From Ruegeria arenilitoris (lineage in GTDB: Bacteria > Pseudomonadota > Alphaproteobacteria > Rhodobacterales > Rhodobacteraceae), in the NCBI RefSeq assembly GCF_042675705.1, contig NZ_JBHTJJ010000012.1: a stretch of 64,000 bases of DNA; one strand, 5' to 3'. Shown piece by piece: positions 26,023 through 34,174 of the stretch. Below the pieces are notes generated by a model, which was not told where the DNA came from, searched no databases, and saw only the letters and a program-made list of their open reading frames with translations. Positions within the stretch are counted from its first letter, which is position 1; each line of letters starts with the position of its first letter. Both the position numbers and the translations under genes were made by a program.

Positions 26023-26493
26023 TCAGAGTTTTGATGAGATGATGCCTGTGGCGAACCCGCCCATGCGCAGTTCGCCGAACAGGCGTTGATATTCAATCTT
26101 GGGGCAGCGGTTCATGACGACATCGACACCGCGCGCCTGCGCCACCGCAGCGGCCTCGGCGTTTTCGACTCCGATCTGCATCCAGATCGTGCGCAGGTCG
26201 GGAAATGCAGCCAACGCCTCGTCCACGATCGGAGGAACGGCTTCGGACCTGCGGAAAATATCCACCATGTCAACGGGTTCACTGATTTCGGACAACGAGG
26301 CCCGAACTGTTTCACCAAAAAGATCGGCGCCGGCATGGCCGGGATTGACCGGAATCACCCTGTACCCCTTGAGCGACAAGTAGCGCGCAACATAGTAACT
26401 GGGCCGCACTGGGTTCATCGACACGCCAACGACCGCAACCACCTTGGTGCGTTTCAGGACGGATCTGAGGAAGTCATCGGAATAGTCGGTCAT
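26023..26493 (-). CDS. CoA-binding domain protein (YccU-like)
   Basis: The 156-residue single-domain Rossmann protein is of the CoA_binding_2 family (VVAVVGVSMNPVRPSYYVA near the N terminus, VIPVNPGHAG, and MNRCPKIEYQRL near the C terminus). Homologues bind CoA thioesters; no reaction is established. It stands alone between two convergent or same-strand neighbours, and a terminator separates it from the YHS gene upstream. Confidence 0.85.
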   Translation of the reverse strand: MTDYSDDFLRSVLKRTKVVAVVGVSMNPVRPSYYVARYLSLKGYRVIPVNPGHAGADLFGETVRASLSEISEPVDMVDIFRRSEAVPPIVDEALAAFPDLRTIWMQIGVENAEAAAVAQARGVDVVMNRCPKIEYQRLFGELRMGGFATGIISSKL

Positions 26494-26522
26494 GGCTGCA
26501 GCCTAGCCGTGACTTGGAAAAG

Positions 26523-26551
26523 AAAAAAGCGCCCAAGTATACCTTGGGCGC
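26523..26551 (-). terminator. Intrinsic terminator of the YHS gene
   Basis: A perfect 9-bp stem (26529-26537 with 26543-26551, 5-base loop) is followed on the minus strand by six T residues (26523-26528). It sits between the YHS gene and the CoA-binding gene. Confidence 0.85.
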
Positions 26552-26694
26552 CAGTTGTTGGAACGAGGGACAGTGAAATGACCCGCGGCAGTTCCGTTCC
26601 GCGGTCACTGTGACATTTAGGCACGAGTTTCGGAAAAAAAAGAGGCCGCGCGCATTTTTGTGATGACACGATCGGATAAGCGGGAATTCGCCTG

Positions 26695-27147
26695 TCAACC
26701 GTATAGGATCGCCGGCCAGTTTTTCTCGGCCTTCTGGATGAAGCCGGTCGTGTCCGCCAGCCACATCTTTTCGATCTCGAGGGAATGCGTCAGATACAGC
26801 CTGCCGCCTACGATTTTCCACGCCATCGGGTCCGTGCTGGTGAGCTCGCCATAGGCCATGGCATAGGCGCAATAACCGCCGAACCTCGGCGCGTAGGCGC
26901 GCGGATTAAGTTCGAACTCCTCTCGGTTCTCCTGCGAGGCAAACCGCCAGGTAGCGCCCTTCCACATCACCGCAATGTCGGGTTGCCCTTGAACCGGGCC
27001 ACCATCGCGAAAATAGCTGACCGCGTCATAACCGGTAATGGCCGCACCTTTTGCGGAATAGAAGACCGGGGCGGTCTGCGCCCGCAATGTCAGCGGACAT
27101 GCGATTGAAAAGGTAAGACCGGCAAGAATGGAGCGTCGGGATAGCAT
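26695..27147 (-). CDS. YHS-domain exported protein
   Basis: The 150-residue protein has an N-terminal export signal with a twin-arginine-like start (MLSRRSILAG) and a YHS-type domain containing the segments ITGYDAVSYF, WRFASQENREEFELNP and GGYCAYAMAYG. This family is common in marine alphaproteobacteria and may bind metal; the substrate is unknown. It has its own terminator downstream. Confidence 0.8.
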   Translation of the reverse strand: MLSRRSILAGLTFSIACPLTLRAQTAPVFYSAKGAAITGYDAVSYFRDGGPVQGQPDIAVMWKGATWRFASQENREEFELNPRAYAPRFGGYCAYAMAYGELTSTDPMAWKIVGGRLYLTHSLEIEKMWLADTTGFIQKAEKNWPAILYG

Positions 27148-27248
27148 CAGATTTCACGGGTTGTGTTTTACAGACGCTATAAGATGCAACTTTTGACGCG
27201 CCGCGAAACCCATTTGACGCAGTTGTGAAGGGTCGTGTCGGAAAGGGC

Positions 27249-27527
27249 TCAGTCGAACACGTCCTCGATCACATCCCAAGCTTCGTCCAGAACGCGCGAG
27301 AAAAGGCCTTTTTTCCTTTTCTTGTAGCTCTTCTTTTTGGGCTTTTGCATCGGAATGCTGTGTCGCGGCTGTGGATCTGAAGCCTTTTTGACAGGGATCA
27401 TCTTCAGGTTATGCAGCGGGGCACCGCAACTGGAACAGCTAAGTTCGTGCCGCTGGCGACCCTTGAGGACCAGCGCCGCGCGGGTGCCGCAGTAGCAGCA
27501 CGTAGCAATCTTGGACGGGGCGGGAAT
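27249..27527 (-). CDS. Zinc-ribbon protein with apparent ATT start codon
   Basis: The 92-residue product has paired CxxC knuckles (CCYCG at 10-14 and CSSCGAP at 31-37), a lysine-rich linker (about 63-73) and an acidic tail ending WDVIEDVFD. No ATG, GTG or TTG lies between the in-frame TGA (the rlmB stop) and the zinc ribbon. An ATT at 27525-27527 sits 6 bases after GGAG in AGAGGAGAG, so ATT is the best-placed start. It is 12 bp downstream of rlmB on the same strand, so probably cotranscribed. No function is known to me. Confidence 0.7.
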   Translation of the reverse strand: MPAPSKIATCCYCGTRAALVLKGRQRHELSCSSCGAPLHNLKMIPVKKASDPQPRHSIPMQKPKKKSYKKRKKGLFSRVLDEAWDVIEDVFD

Positions 27528-27539
27528 GGGTCTCTCCTC

Positions 27540-28313
27540 TCAATGCGGCTGAGTAGCATATAGGGCAATCGCCGCAGCATTTGAGACGTTCAGCGATCCG
27601 AACCCGCCCGCTGCGTCAATTTTGACAAGCATATCCACCGTTTCCTTGGTCTTTTGCCGCAATCCCGGCCCCTCGGCGCCCAGAACCAGCGCAACCGGAC
27701 GATCGCGCTTGCCTTCCAAAGCGGCCTCGATGGTCTGATCGGCCTCACCATCCAGGCCCAGAACGAGGAATCCCATATTCTGCAACTCGACGATCGCGTC
27801 GGCAAGGTTGCGGACCCGCAGGTAAGGTTGGCGCTCCAACGCACCGCTGGCGGTCTTGGCCAGCGCACCGGTTTCCGGCGCCGAGTGGTGGCGCGTGCCG
27901 ATGACCGCGCTGGCGCCCAGAACCTCGGCCGAGCGCAGGATCGCGCCCACATTGTGCGGATCGGTCACGCGGTCCAACAGCAGCACCCGAGGGTTTTCGC
28001 GCCCGATGCAATTCTCGGCCAGACCGCCCCACTCAAGCGGCTTGACTTCAAGCGCCGCGCCTTGGTGCACCGAGCCCGGGTCGATTGGCGCGTTGAATTT
28101 TCGCGGATCGACGAGTTCAGCCTGCATGCCGGATTCCGCGATCGCATCCGCCAGCTTGTCCTGTGCGTTGCGGGTCACGATCAGGCGCAGTTTCTGCCGT
28201 TTGGGGTTCATCAACGCATCACGCACGGCGTGCAATCCGAACAACCAGACGGTTTCGGAAGCCGCCGATTTGCGCGCCTGCTCTTTCTCAATTACCCACT
28301 TCGGTTTCTTCAT
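27540..28313 (-). CDS. rlmB: 23S rRNA (guanosine-2'-O-)-methyltransferase, SpoU/TrmH family
   Basis: RlmB 2'-O-methylates G2251 in the 23S rRNA P-loop. The 257-residue SPOUT protein has an N-terminal substrate-binding domain and the knotted C-terminal methyltransferase motifs LLDRVTDPHNVGAILRSAEV, ALVLGAEGPGLR and SLNVSNAAAIALY. The exact rRNA or tRNA target within the TrmH family is inferred from the two-domain layout. It is divergent from tRNA-Tyr. Confidence 0.9.
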   Translation of the reverse strand: MKKPKWVIEKEQARKSAASETVWLFGLHAVRDALMNPKRQKLRLIVTRNAQDKLADAIAESGMQAELVDPRKFNAPIDPGSVHQGAALEVKPLEWGGLAENCIGRENPRVLLLDRVTDPHNVGAILRSAEVLGASAVIGTRHHSAPETGALAKTASGALERQPYLRVRNLADAIVELQNMGFLVLGLDGEADQTIEAALEGKRDRPVALVLGAEGPGLRQKTKETVDMLVKIDAAGGFGSLNVSNAAAIALYATQPH

Positions 28314-28369
28314 TTTACTGGCCTCCGGGCCGGGAACAATGTTTCCTGCGCCAAAGCGGAATTTTCCTG

Positions 28370-28398
28370 TTGACGCTCCTTTTGAGCGCTAGTAATCA
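28370..28398 (+). promoter_or_regulatory. Sigma-70 promoter of tRNA-Tyr
   Basis: TTGACG (28370-28375) and TAATCA (28393-28398) have a 17-base spacer and end 31 bp before the tRNA. Confidence 0.7.
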
Positions 28399-28429
28399 CG
28401 CCTCCACGTCAGGTGCAACGCCTGACAGT

Positions 28430-28513
28430 GGGCGACAGGCCGCAAGGTGTGGCAGGGGACTGTAACTCCCTCGCGGAGACGCACGCCTGGTTCGATTCCA
28501 GGGTCGCCCACCA
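28430..28513 (+). tRNA. tRNA-Tyr (GTA)
   Basis: The 84-nt class II tRNA has acceptor arms GGGCGAC / GTCGCCC, anticodon loop CTGTAAC (anticodon GTA), a long variable arm, T-loop GTTCGATTC, discriminator A and an encoded CCA. Confidence 0.96.
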
Positions 28514-28943
28514 TCTTCTTCCGCAAATCAGAACGCAGATGGATGGCGCACACCGGATTTGTCCGGGTGGACCTTTGCGTTTGCCCTCGATTCTGCAAGG
28601 AAATTCAGGCAAAGGTTGAGTGCCCGGAGATCATGCGATGCCCCGAGCATCAACGGCCGGACATCGGACGGCGTGGGAATGGCGGTTGCGTCCTGACACC
28701 CGATGCTTGTATCGAAACGGGATTTTCTGACTCATCCTTTCCAATGAGCAGCTTAGCATCTTCCAATTCCAAAATTTTACAAATTCATAGATCAAAGAGT
28801 TCAAGAATTTACAAAATAATATTTCATTTCTAGGGACTTGTTGGGGAATTTTCATTCTGCCCCTCATACTTACCCTGCGCAGGTTGCGTTTTACCCGACG
28901 GAAGAGGAGCCCGAGGGCGTAGCCTGCTAATTGGGAGGAATTC
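28514..28943. other. 430-bp non-coding region upstream of the Liv-type operon
   Basis: No gene is supported here. Positions 28745-28850 are strikingly AT-rich for this genome, and a perfect CCTGCGCAGG palindrome occurs at 28877-28886. The region should hold the operon promoter and control sites. A GGAGG lies 5 bases before the 28944 start codon. Confidence 0.5.
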
Positions 28944-30290
28944 ATGTCAAACAAATCTGTCACGCGTCGCGGCGTGCTGAAGTCTGGTGCCGTCACAAGC
29001 GCCGGTCTGGCATTGCCGACGATCTTCACGGCTTCGTCGGCCGCGGCCTATACCAACGAACCCACTGGCGGATCAGTCACGCTGGGCTTCAACGTGCCGC
29101 AGACCGGCCCCTATGCCGAAGAAGGCAATGACGAACTGCTGGCACAGCAGCTGGCGGTCGAGCATCTGAATGGCGAAGGCGACGGCGGCTGCCTGAACAC
29201 CTTCACGTCGAAGGCGCTGAAAGGGAACGGCATCCTGGGCAAGAAGGTCGAGTTCGTCACCGGCGACACGCAGACCAAGTCCGACGCCGCCCGTGCATCG
29301 GCCAAGTCGATGATCGAAAAAGACGGCGCGATCATGATCAACGGCGGTTCGTCCTCGGGCGTGGCCGTGGCCGTTCAGGGCCTCTGCCAGGAGGCGGGCG
29401 TGATCTTCATGGCCGGCCTGACGCACGCCAACGACACTACCGGCAAGGACAAGAAGGCGAACGGCTTCCGTCACTTCTTCAACGCCTACATGTCGGGTGC
29501 CGCTCTGGCGCCGGTGCTGGCCAAGGAGATGGGTACCGAACGCCGCGCCTATCACCTGACCGCCGACTACAACTGGGGCTGGACCCAGGAAGAGTCGATC
29601 GTGGCGTCGACCGAGGCGATGGGCTGGGAGACGGTCAACACCGTCAAGACCCCGCTGGCCTCGACCGACTTCTCGTCCTACATCGCACCGGTTCTGAACT
29701 CGGGCGCGGACGTGCTGGTTCTGAACCACTACGGCGGCAACATGGTCAACTCGCTGACCAACGCGATCCAGTTCGGCCTGCTTGACAAGGTCGTAAACGG
29801 CAAGGACTTCAAGATCGTCGTTCCGCTGTACTCGGAACTGATGGCCGCCGGCGCCGGCGAGAACATCAAAGGCGTTCTGGGTTCGATGAACTGGAACTGG
29901 CAGCTGCAGGATGAGGGCACCAAGGCCTTCGTGAAGTCCTTCGGCGAGAAGTACGGCAAGCCGCCGTCGAACTCGGCCCAGACCTGCTATGCCCAGGTGC
30001 TGCTGTACGCGGATGCGTGCGAGCGAGCAGGCACCTTCAACCCGTGCGGCGTGGTCGAAGCTCTCGAGGACTTCGAGTTCGATGGTCTGGGCAACGGCCC
30101 GACCTGGTATCGCGGTGCCGACCACCAGTGCTTCAAGGATGTGCTGGTCGTGCGCGGCAACGAGAACCCGACCAACGCCTATGACACGCTGGAGATCGTC
30201 GAAATCACTCCGCGGGCGCAGGTCGAGTACGATCCGGATCACCCGATGTTCGCCGGCGGCGAACTGGGCAAGTGCAACCCGGGCGCGTAA
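28944..30290 (+). CDS. ABC transporter substrate-binding protein, Liv/urea-amide (type I periplasmic) family
   Basis: This is the periplasmic binding component of the importer encoded by the next four genes. The 448-residue protein has a twin-arginine-like export signal (SVTRRGVLKSGAV, about 1-34) and a Peripla_BP_6 fold with TLGFNVPQTGPYAEEG, SSSGVAVAVQGL and RRAYHLTADYNWGW. It is longer than typical LivJ/LivK (about 370), with a cysteine-containing insertion near residue 77. Substrate cannot be told; amino acids, amides or other small polar solutes are all possible. Confidence 0.85.
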   Translation: MSNKSVTRRGVLKSGAVTSAGLALPTIFTASSAAAYTNEPTGGSVTLGFNVPQTGPYAEEGNDELLAQQLAVEHLNGEGDGGCLNTFTSKALKGNGILGKKVEFVTGDTQTKSDAARASAKSMIEKDGAIMINGGSSSGVAVAVQGLCQEAGVIFMAGLTHANDTTGKDKKANGFRHFFNAYMSGAALAPVLAKEMGTERRAYHLTADYNWGWTQEESIVASTEAMGWETVNTVKTPLASTDFSSYIAPVLNSGADVLVLNHYGGNMVNSLTNAIQFGLLDKVVNGKDFKIVVPLYSELMAAGAGENIKGVLGSMNWNWQLQDEGTKAFVKSFGEKYGKPPSNSAQTCYAQVLLYADACERAGTFNPCGVVEALEDFEFDGLGNGPTWYRGADHQCFKDVLVVRGNENPTNAYDTLEIVEITPRAQVEYDPDHPMFAGGELGKCNPGA

Positions 30291-30337
30291 CCCCGACACT
30301 CGGTTTTTCGCAAGAAAACCCCTGAGTCCTCAAAACG

Positions 30338-30367
30338 GCTCTCTCCGGTCAGACGACCGGGGAGAGC
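30338..30367 (+). repeat. Strong intercistronic hairpin after the binding-protein gene
   Basis: A 13-bp stem with one G-U pair (30338-30350 with 30355-30367, loop AGAC) lies in the 104-bp gap before the permease gene and has no T-run. Such stems commonly protect the 5' transcript and raise binding-protein levels over the membrane components. Confidence 0.7.
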
Positions 30368-30394
30368 TGCCGGGACCAGTCAAAGGTAAGGACA

Positions 30395-31426
30395 ATGGAC
30401 GCAATCCTACTGCAAATTCTGAACGGGCTGGACAAGGGCTCGGCCTATGCGCTGATTGCGCTGGGGCTGACGCTGATCTTCGGCACGCTCGGCGTGGTGA
30501 ACTTCGCCCACGGGGCTCTGTTCATGATCGGCGCCTTCTGTGCCGTCACGCTTCAGAAGATCTTCAACCTCAGCTACGAGGTGGTCGACGAGACCCAAAC
30601 AGACTTTCTGGGCAATCCGCTGAAGGTGAAGACCCCCTATGTCGAAAGCTGGTTCGGCCCCGAGCTGGGCGCCACCATCATCGACTGGTCCGTGCCGCTG
30701 GCCATCCTGTTCGCGATCCCGATCATGCTGATGGTCGGCTACGTGATGGAACGCGGCCTGATCAAGCATTTCTACAAGCGTCCCCATGCAGATCAGATCC
30801 TTGTGACCTTCGGCCTGGCCATCGTTCTGCAAGAGATCATCAAGTATTTCTTCGGCGCCAACCCGATCCAGACCCCGCCGCCTGAGGCGCTGAGCGGGTC
30901 GGTCGATCTGGGCGTGGCGTTCGGCTTTGATCCGAATGCCATCATCTATCCGATCTGGCGTCTGGTCTATTTCCTGTTCGCGGTCGTGATCATCGGGGGC
31001 GTGTTCTCGTTCCTGCAGTTCACCACCTTCGGTATGGTCGTGCGCGCCGGAATGGCCGACCGGGAAACCGTGGGCCTTCTGGGCATCAACATCGACCGAC
31101 GGTTCACCATCATGTTCGGCATCGCAGCCGCGGTGGCTGGCCTCGCGGGCGTGATGTACGGGCCGCTGAACCCGCCCAACTATCACATGGGAATGGATTT
31201 CCTTGTGCTCAGCTTCGTGGTTGTCGTGGTCGGCGGAATGGGCTCGCTGCCCGGCGCCGTTCTGGCCGGGTTCCTGCTGGGCATCCTTGAAAGCTTTGCC
31301 TCGACCACCTGGGCGACCACCACGATCCCGGGCATCAACCAGATCATCATCTACCTTGTCGCCATCATCGTTCTTCTGACCCGTCCGCGGGGTCTGATGG
31401 GCCGCAAAGGCGTGATGGAGGAATAA
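30395..31426 (+). CDS. livH: ABC transporter permease, LivH family
   Basis: The 343-residue inner-membrane permease has about eight hydrophobic segments and the LivH signature (LNGLDKGSAYALIALGLTLI at the N terminus; VVVVGGMGSLPGAVLAGF near the C terminus). A large periplasmic loop (about 50-90) is longer than in E. coli LivH. Second gene of the operon; livM starts 3 bp after its stop. The symbol denotes family only. Confidence 0.88.
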   Translation: MDAILLQILNGLDKGSAYALIALGLTLIFGTLGVVNFAHGALFMIGAFCAVTLQKIFNLSYEVVDETQTDFLGNPLKVKTPYVESWFGPELGATIIDWSVPLAILFAIPIMLMVGYVMERGLIKHFYKRPHADQILVTFGLAIVLQEIIKYFFGANPIQTPPPEALSGSVDLGVAFGFDPNAIIYPIWRLVYFLFAVVIIGGVFSFLQFTTFGMVVRAGMADRETVGLLGINIDRRFTIMFGIAAAVAGLAGVMYGPLNPPNYHMGMDFLVLSFVVVVVGGMGSLPGAVLAGFLLGILESFASTTWATTTIPGINQIIIYLVAIIVLLTRPRGLMGRKGVMEE

Positions 31427-31429
31427 CCC

Positions 31430-32635
31430 ATGCTGGGACTGAACAAAAAAGACACAAGCCTGCTGATCGTCGTCGCAATCCTGACGCTGCTGGCCCCCTT
31501 CATCCTGAACCCCTTCCCCACTGACAGCGCCATGGCGCAGTTCAACGCGGGCTATCCGGACCTGATGCAGCGGTTCGTGATCTTCGGCATCTTTGCCATC
31601 GGGTTCAACATTCTGTTCGGCCTGACCGGATACCTGTCCTTCGGCCACGCAGCCTTCTTGGGGGTGGGCTCCTACTCGGCCGTTTGGATGTTCAAGCTGC
31701 TCAGCTACAACGTCATTCCCGCCATCGCGCTGAGCGTCGTGGTCGCCGGGCTGTTCTCGGTTCTGATCGGCTATGTCAGCCTGCGCCGGTCGGGGATCTA
31801 CTTTTCTATCCTGACGCTGGCCTTCGCGCAGATGAGCTTTGCGCTGGCCTATTCGGTGCTGTCGAACCCCAAGTTCAACCTGACCAACGGGGAAACCGGC
31901 CTGCAGGTCTATGCCGATGACCCGCAGATCCTGCAGGGGGCCAATGCGCCCGATCTGCCGCATCTGTTCGGCCTGCCAATGCGCGCGACCTATACGATGG
32001 ATGTGGGCGCGTGGAGCTTTGACTTCAACGCGGGCTACTATCTGTGCGCGGTGATCATGATGGTGGTGTTCTACCTGGCGATCCGCATCTTCCGCTCGCC
32101 CTTCGGCATGATGCTGCGGGCGGTGAAGTCGAACCAGCAGCGGATGAACTATACCGGGCTGAATTCCAAACCCTACACTCTGGCCGCTTTCGTGATCTCG
32201 GGCATGTACGCCGGTTTGGCCGGTGGCCTGATGGCCGCGATGGACCCGCTGGCCGGCGCTGAACGGATGCAATGGACCGCCTCGGGCGAGGTCGTTCTGA
32301 TGACCATCCTGGGCGGCACCGGCACTCTGATCGGACCGGTTCTGGGTGCGGGCTTCATCAAGTATTTCGAGAACATCTTCTCGAAGATCAACGACAACGT
32401 GCTGCACAGCTGGTTCGCCTTCCTGCCTGACGGGCTCGAGGACGCGGTGGTGTTCATAATCCACCCGTTCATCGGCAAGGGCTGGCATCTGACGCTGGGC
32501 ATCCTGTTCATGCTGGTGGTGATCTACCTGCCTGGCGGGCTGGTCGAGGGCGGTCAGCGGTTGCTGAACTGGATCCGCCGTAAAAGCGTTGGCGGGGATG
32601 ACACCCGCGAAGGCAAAACCGAGCCGGCAGAATAA
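31430..32635 (+). CDS. livM: ABC transporter permease, LivM family
   Basis: The 401-residue permease partners LivH. LivM hallmarks are FGLTGYLSFGHAAFLGVGSY, a long periplasmic insertion (about 150-190) and TILGGTGTLIGPVLGAG. The charged C-terminal tail has no hydrophobic segment. Twelve bases separate it from the livG gene. Confidence 0.88.
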   Translation: MLGLNKKDTSLLIVVAILTLLAPFILNPFPTDSAMAQFNAGYPDLMQRFVIFGIFAIGFNILFGLTGYLSFGHAAFLGVGSYSAVWMFKLLSYNVIPAIALSVVVAGLFSVLIGYVSLRRSGIYFSILTLAFAQMSFALAYSVLSNPKFNLTNGETGLQVYADDPQILQGANAPDLPHLFGLPMRATYTMDVGAWSFDFNAGYYLCAVIMMVVFYLAIRIFRSPFGMMLRAVKSNQQRMNYTGLNSKPYTLAAFVISGMYAGLAGGLMAAMDPLAGAERMQWTASGEVVLMTILGGTGTLIGPVLGAGFIKYFENIFSKINDNVLHSWFAFLPDGLEDAVVFIIHPFIGKGWHLTLGILFMLVVIYLPGGLVEGGQRLLNWIRRKSVGGDDTREGKTEPAE

Positions 32636-32647
32636 GGAAACGCGTCA

Positions 32648-33403
32648 ATGGCAATTCTGAAAGTAAAAGATGTCAGCAAGCGCTTCGGCGGCCTCAAGGC
32701 CCTGACGGACGTGAACCTGAGCGTCGAGGAAAACTCGGTCCATGCGATCATCGGCCCCAACGGGGCGGGCAAGTCCACCCTGCTGAACTGCCTGGTGGGC
32801 AAGCTGATCCCCGATACCGGATCTGTCCTGTTCGACAACCAGTCAGTCCTGGGGCGCGAGCCGTACCAGATCAACCAGATGGGCATCAGCCGGGTGTTCC
32901 AGACGCCCGAGATCTTTGGCGAGCTGACCGTGATGGAGAACATGCTGATCCCGATCTTCGCGATGCGCGACGGGGCATTCCGCATGCACGCCTACGAGAC
33001 CATCGCCAACGAAAAGGAGGTGGTCGAACAGGCCGAGGCCATGCTGGAAGAGATGAACATGGCCGACAAGCGGCACATGCATTCAGCCTCGCTGTCGCGC
33101 GGCGACAAGCGGCGGCTCGAGATCGGCATGTGCCTCAGCCAGAAGCCGCGCCTGCTGCTGCTGGACGAGCCCACGGCCGGTATGGCTCGGGCCGACACCA
33201 ACAACACCATCGACCTGCTGAAACAGATCAAGGATGAGCGCGACATCACCATCGCGATCATCGAGCACGACATGCATGTGGTGTTCAGCTTGGCCGAGCG
33301 GATCACCGTTCTGGCGCAGGGCACGCCGCTGGTCGAGGACACCCCAGAAAACATCCGCGGAAACCCCAAGGTCCGAGAGGCCTATCTGGGCGAGGCGGCG
33401 TGA
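32648..33403 (+). CDS. livG: ABC transporter ATP-binding protein, LivG family, atypical signature motif
   Basis: The 251-residue ATPase has Walker A GPNGAGKST (36-44), Q-loop FQTPEIF and Walker B with DEPTAGMA (173-180). The ABC signature reads LSRGDKRR (149-156) where LivG proteins normally have LxYGxQR, so the usual Gln is replaced. H-loop VIEHDMHVVF is intact. It is in operon with the permeases. Confidence 0.88.
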   Translation: MAILKVKDVSKRFGGLKALTDVNLSVEENSVHAIIGPNGAGKSTLLNCLVGKLIPDTGSVLFDNQSVLGREPYQINQMGISRVFQTPEIFGELTVMENMLIPIFAMRDGAFRMHAYETIANEKEVVEQAEAMLEEMNMADKRHMHSASLSRGDKRRLEIGMCLSQKPRLLLLDEPTAGMARADTNNTIDLLKQIKDERDITIAIIEHDMHVVFSLAERITVLAQGTPLVEDTPENIRGNPKVREAYLGEAA

Positions 33404-33412
33404 GGAAAAGCT

Positions 33413-34168
33413 ATGAACGAGAAACCTGACTTTTCGAAAAACGCCAACATGGCCAGCACCGCGCCCGCGTTCCTGTCGGTGTGGGACATGCATTCGTACT
33501 ATGGCGAAAGCTACATCGTCCAAGGCGTCAGCTTCAACGTCCACGAGGGCGAGATCCTGGCCCTGCTGGGGCGCAACGGGGCCGGCAAGACTTCGACTCT
33601 GCGCTCGATCGCGCGCGTGGGCGAGCCCGAGGTGCGCCACGGCGAAATCTGGCTGGACCACAAGCCACTGCACAACATGACCAGCTACGAGGCCGCCGCC
33701 GCCGGATTGGGCCTTGTGCCCGAGGATCGGCGGATCATCCCCGGCCTGACGGTCGAGGAGAACCTGCAGCTGGCCCAGATCGCCCCCCCGATCGGCTGGT
33801 CGCTGGAACGGATCTACGAGCTGTTCCCGCGTCTGGGCGAACGGCGCAAGCAGGAGGGCGTGACCCTTTCGGGCGGCGAACAGCAGATGCTGTCGATCGC
33901 CCGCGCGCTGGCCCGGGACATCAAGGTGCTGCTGCTGGACGAACCCTACGAGGGGCTGGCCCCGGTGATCGTGGACGAGATCGAAAAGACGCTGATCCAC
34001 ATCAAGCAACAGGGCATGACCACCATCATCGTCGAACAGAACGCAGTGCGAGCGCTGCAACTGGCCGACCGGGCAATCATTCTGGACACCGGCTGCATCG
34101 TGTTTGACGGCACCGCCGACGAGGTGCTGGAAAACACCCAGCTGCGCGAGGAATATCTGGCGATCTGA
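33413..34168 (+). CDS. livF: ABC transporter ATP-binding protein, LivF family
   Basis: The 251-residue ATPase has Walker A GRNGAGKT (53-60), canonical signature LSGGEQQM (152-159), Walker B DEPYEGLAP (176-184) and an about 18-residue N-terminal extension relative to short LivF proteins. It pairs with the LivG-type subunit. Last gene of the operon; its stop is 6 bp from the convergent PLP-enzyme gene. Confidence 0.88.
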   Translation: MNEKPDFSKNANMASTAPAFLSVWDMHSYYGESYIVQGVSFNVHEGEILALLGRNGAGKTSTLRSIARVGEPEVRHGEIWLDHKPLHNMTSYEAAAAGLGLVPEDRRIIPGLTVEENLQLAQIAPPIGWSLERIYELFPRLGERRKQEGVTLSGGEQQMLSIARALARDIKVLLLDEPYEGLAPVIVDEIEKTLIHIKQQGMTTIIVEQNAVRALQLADRAIILDTGCIVFDGTADEVLENTQLREEYLAI

Positions 34169-34174
34169 CCCGCG

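Noticed and set aside
28389..28833. ORFs of 60-130 codons over tRNA-Tyr
   Set aside because: They cross the tRNA gene on both strands and continue into AT-rich non-coding sequence.
30407..32488. 693-residue minus-strand open frame
   Set aside because: Antisense to the LivH/LivM permease genes; charged His/Asp/Gln-rich composition is typical of reversed membrane-protein codons.
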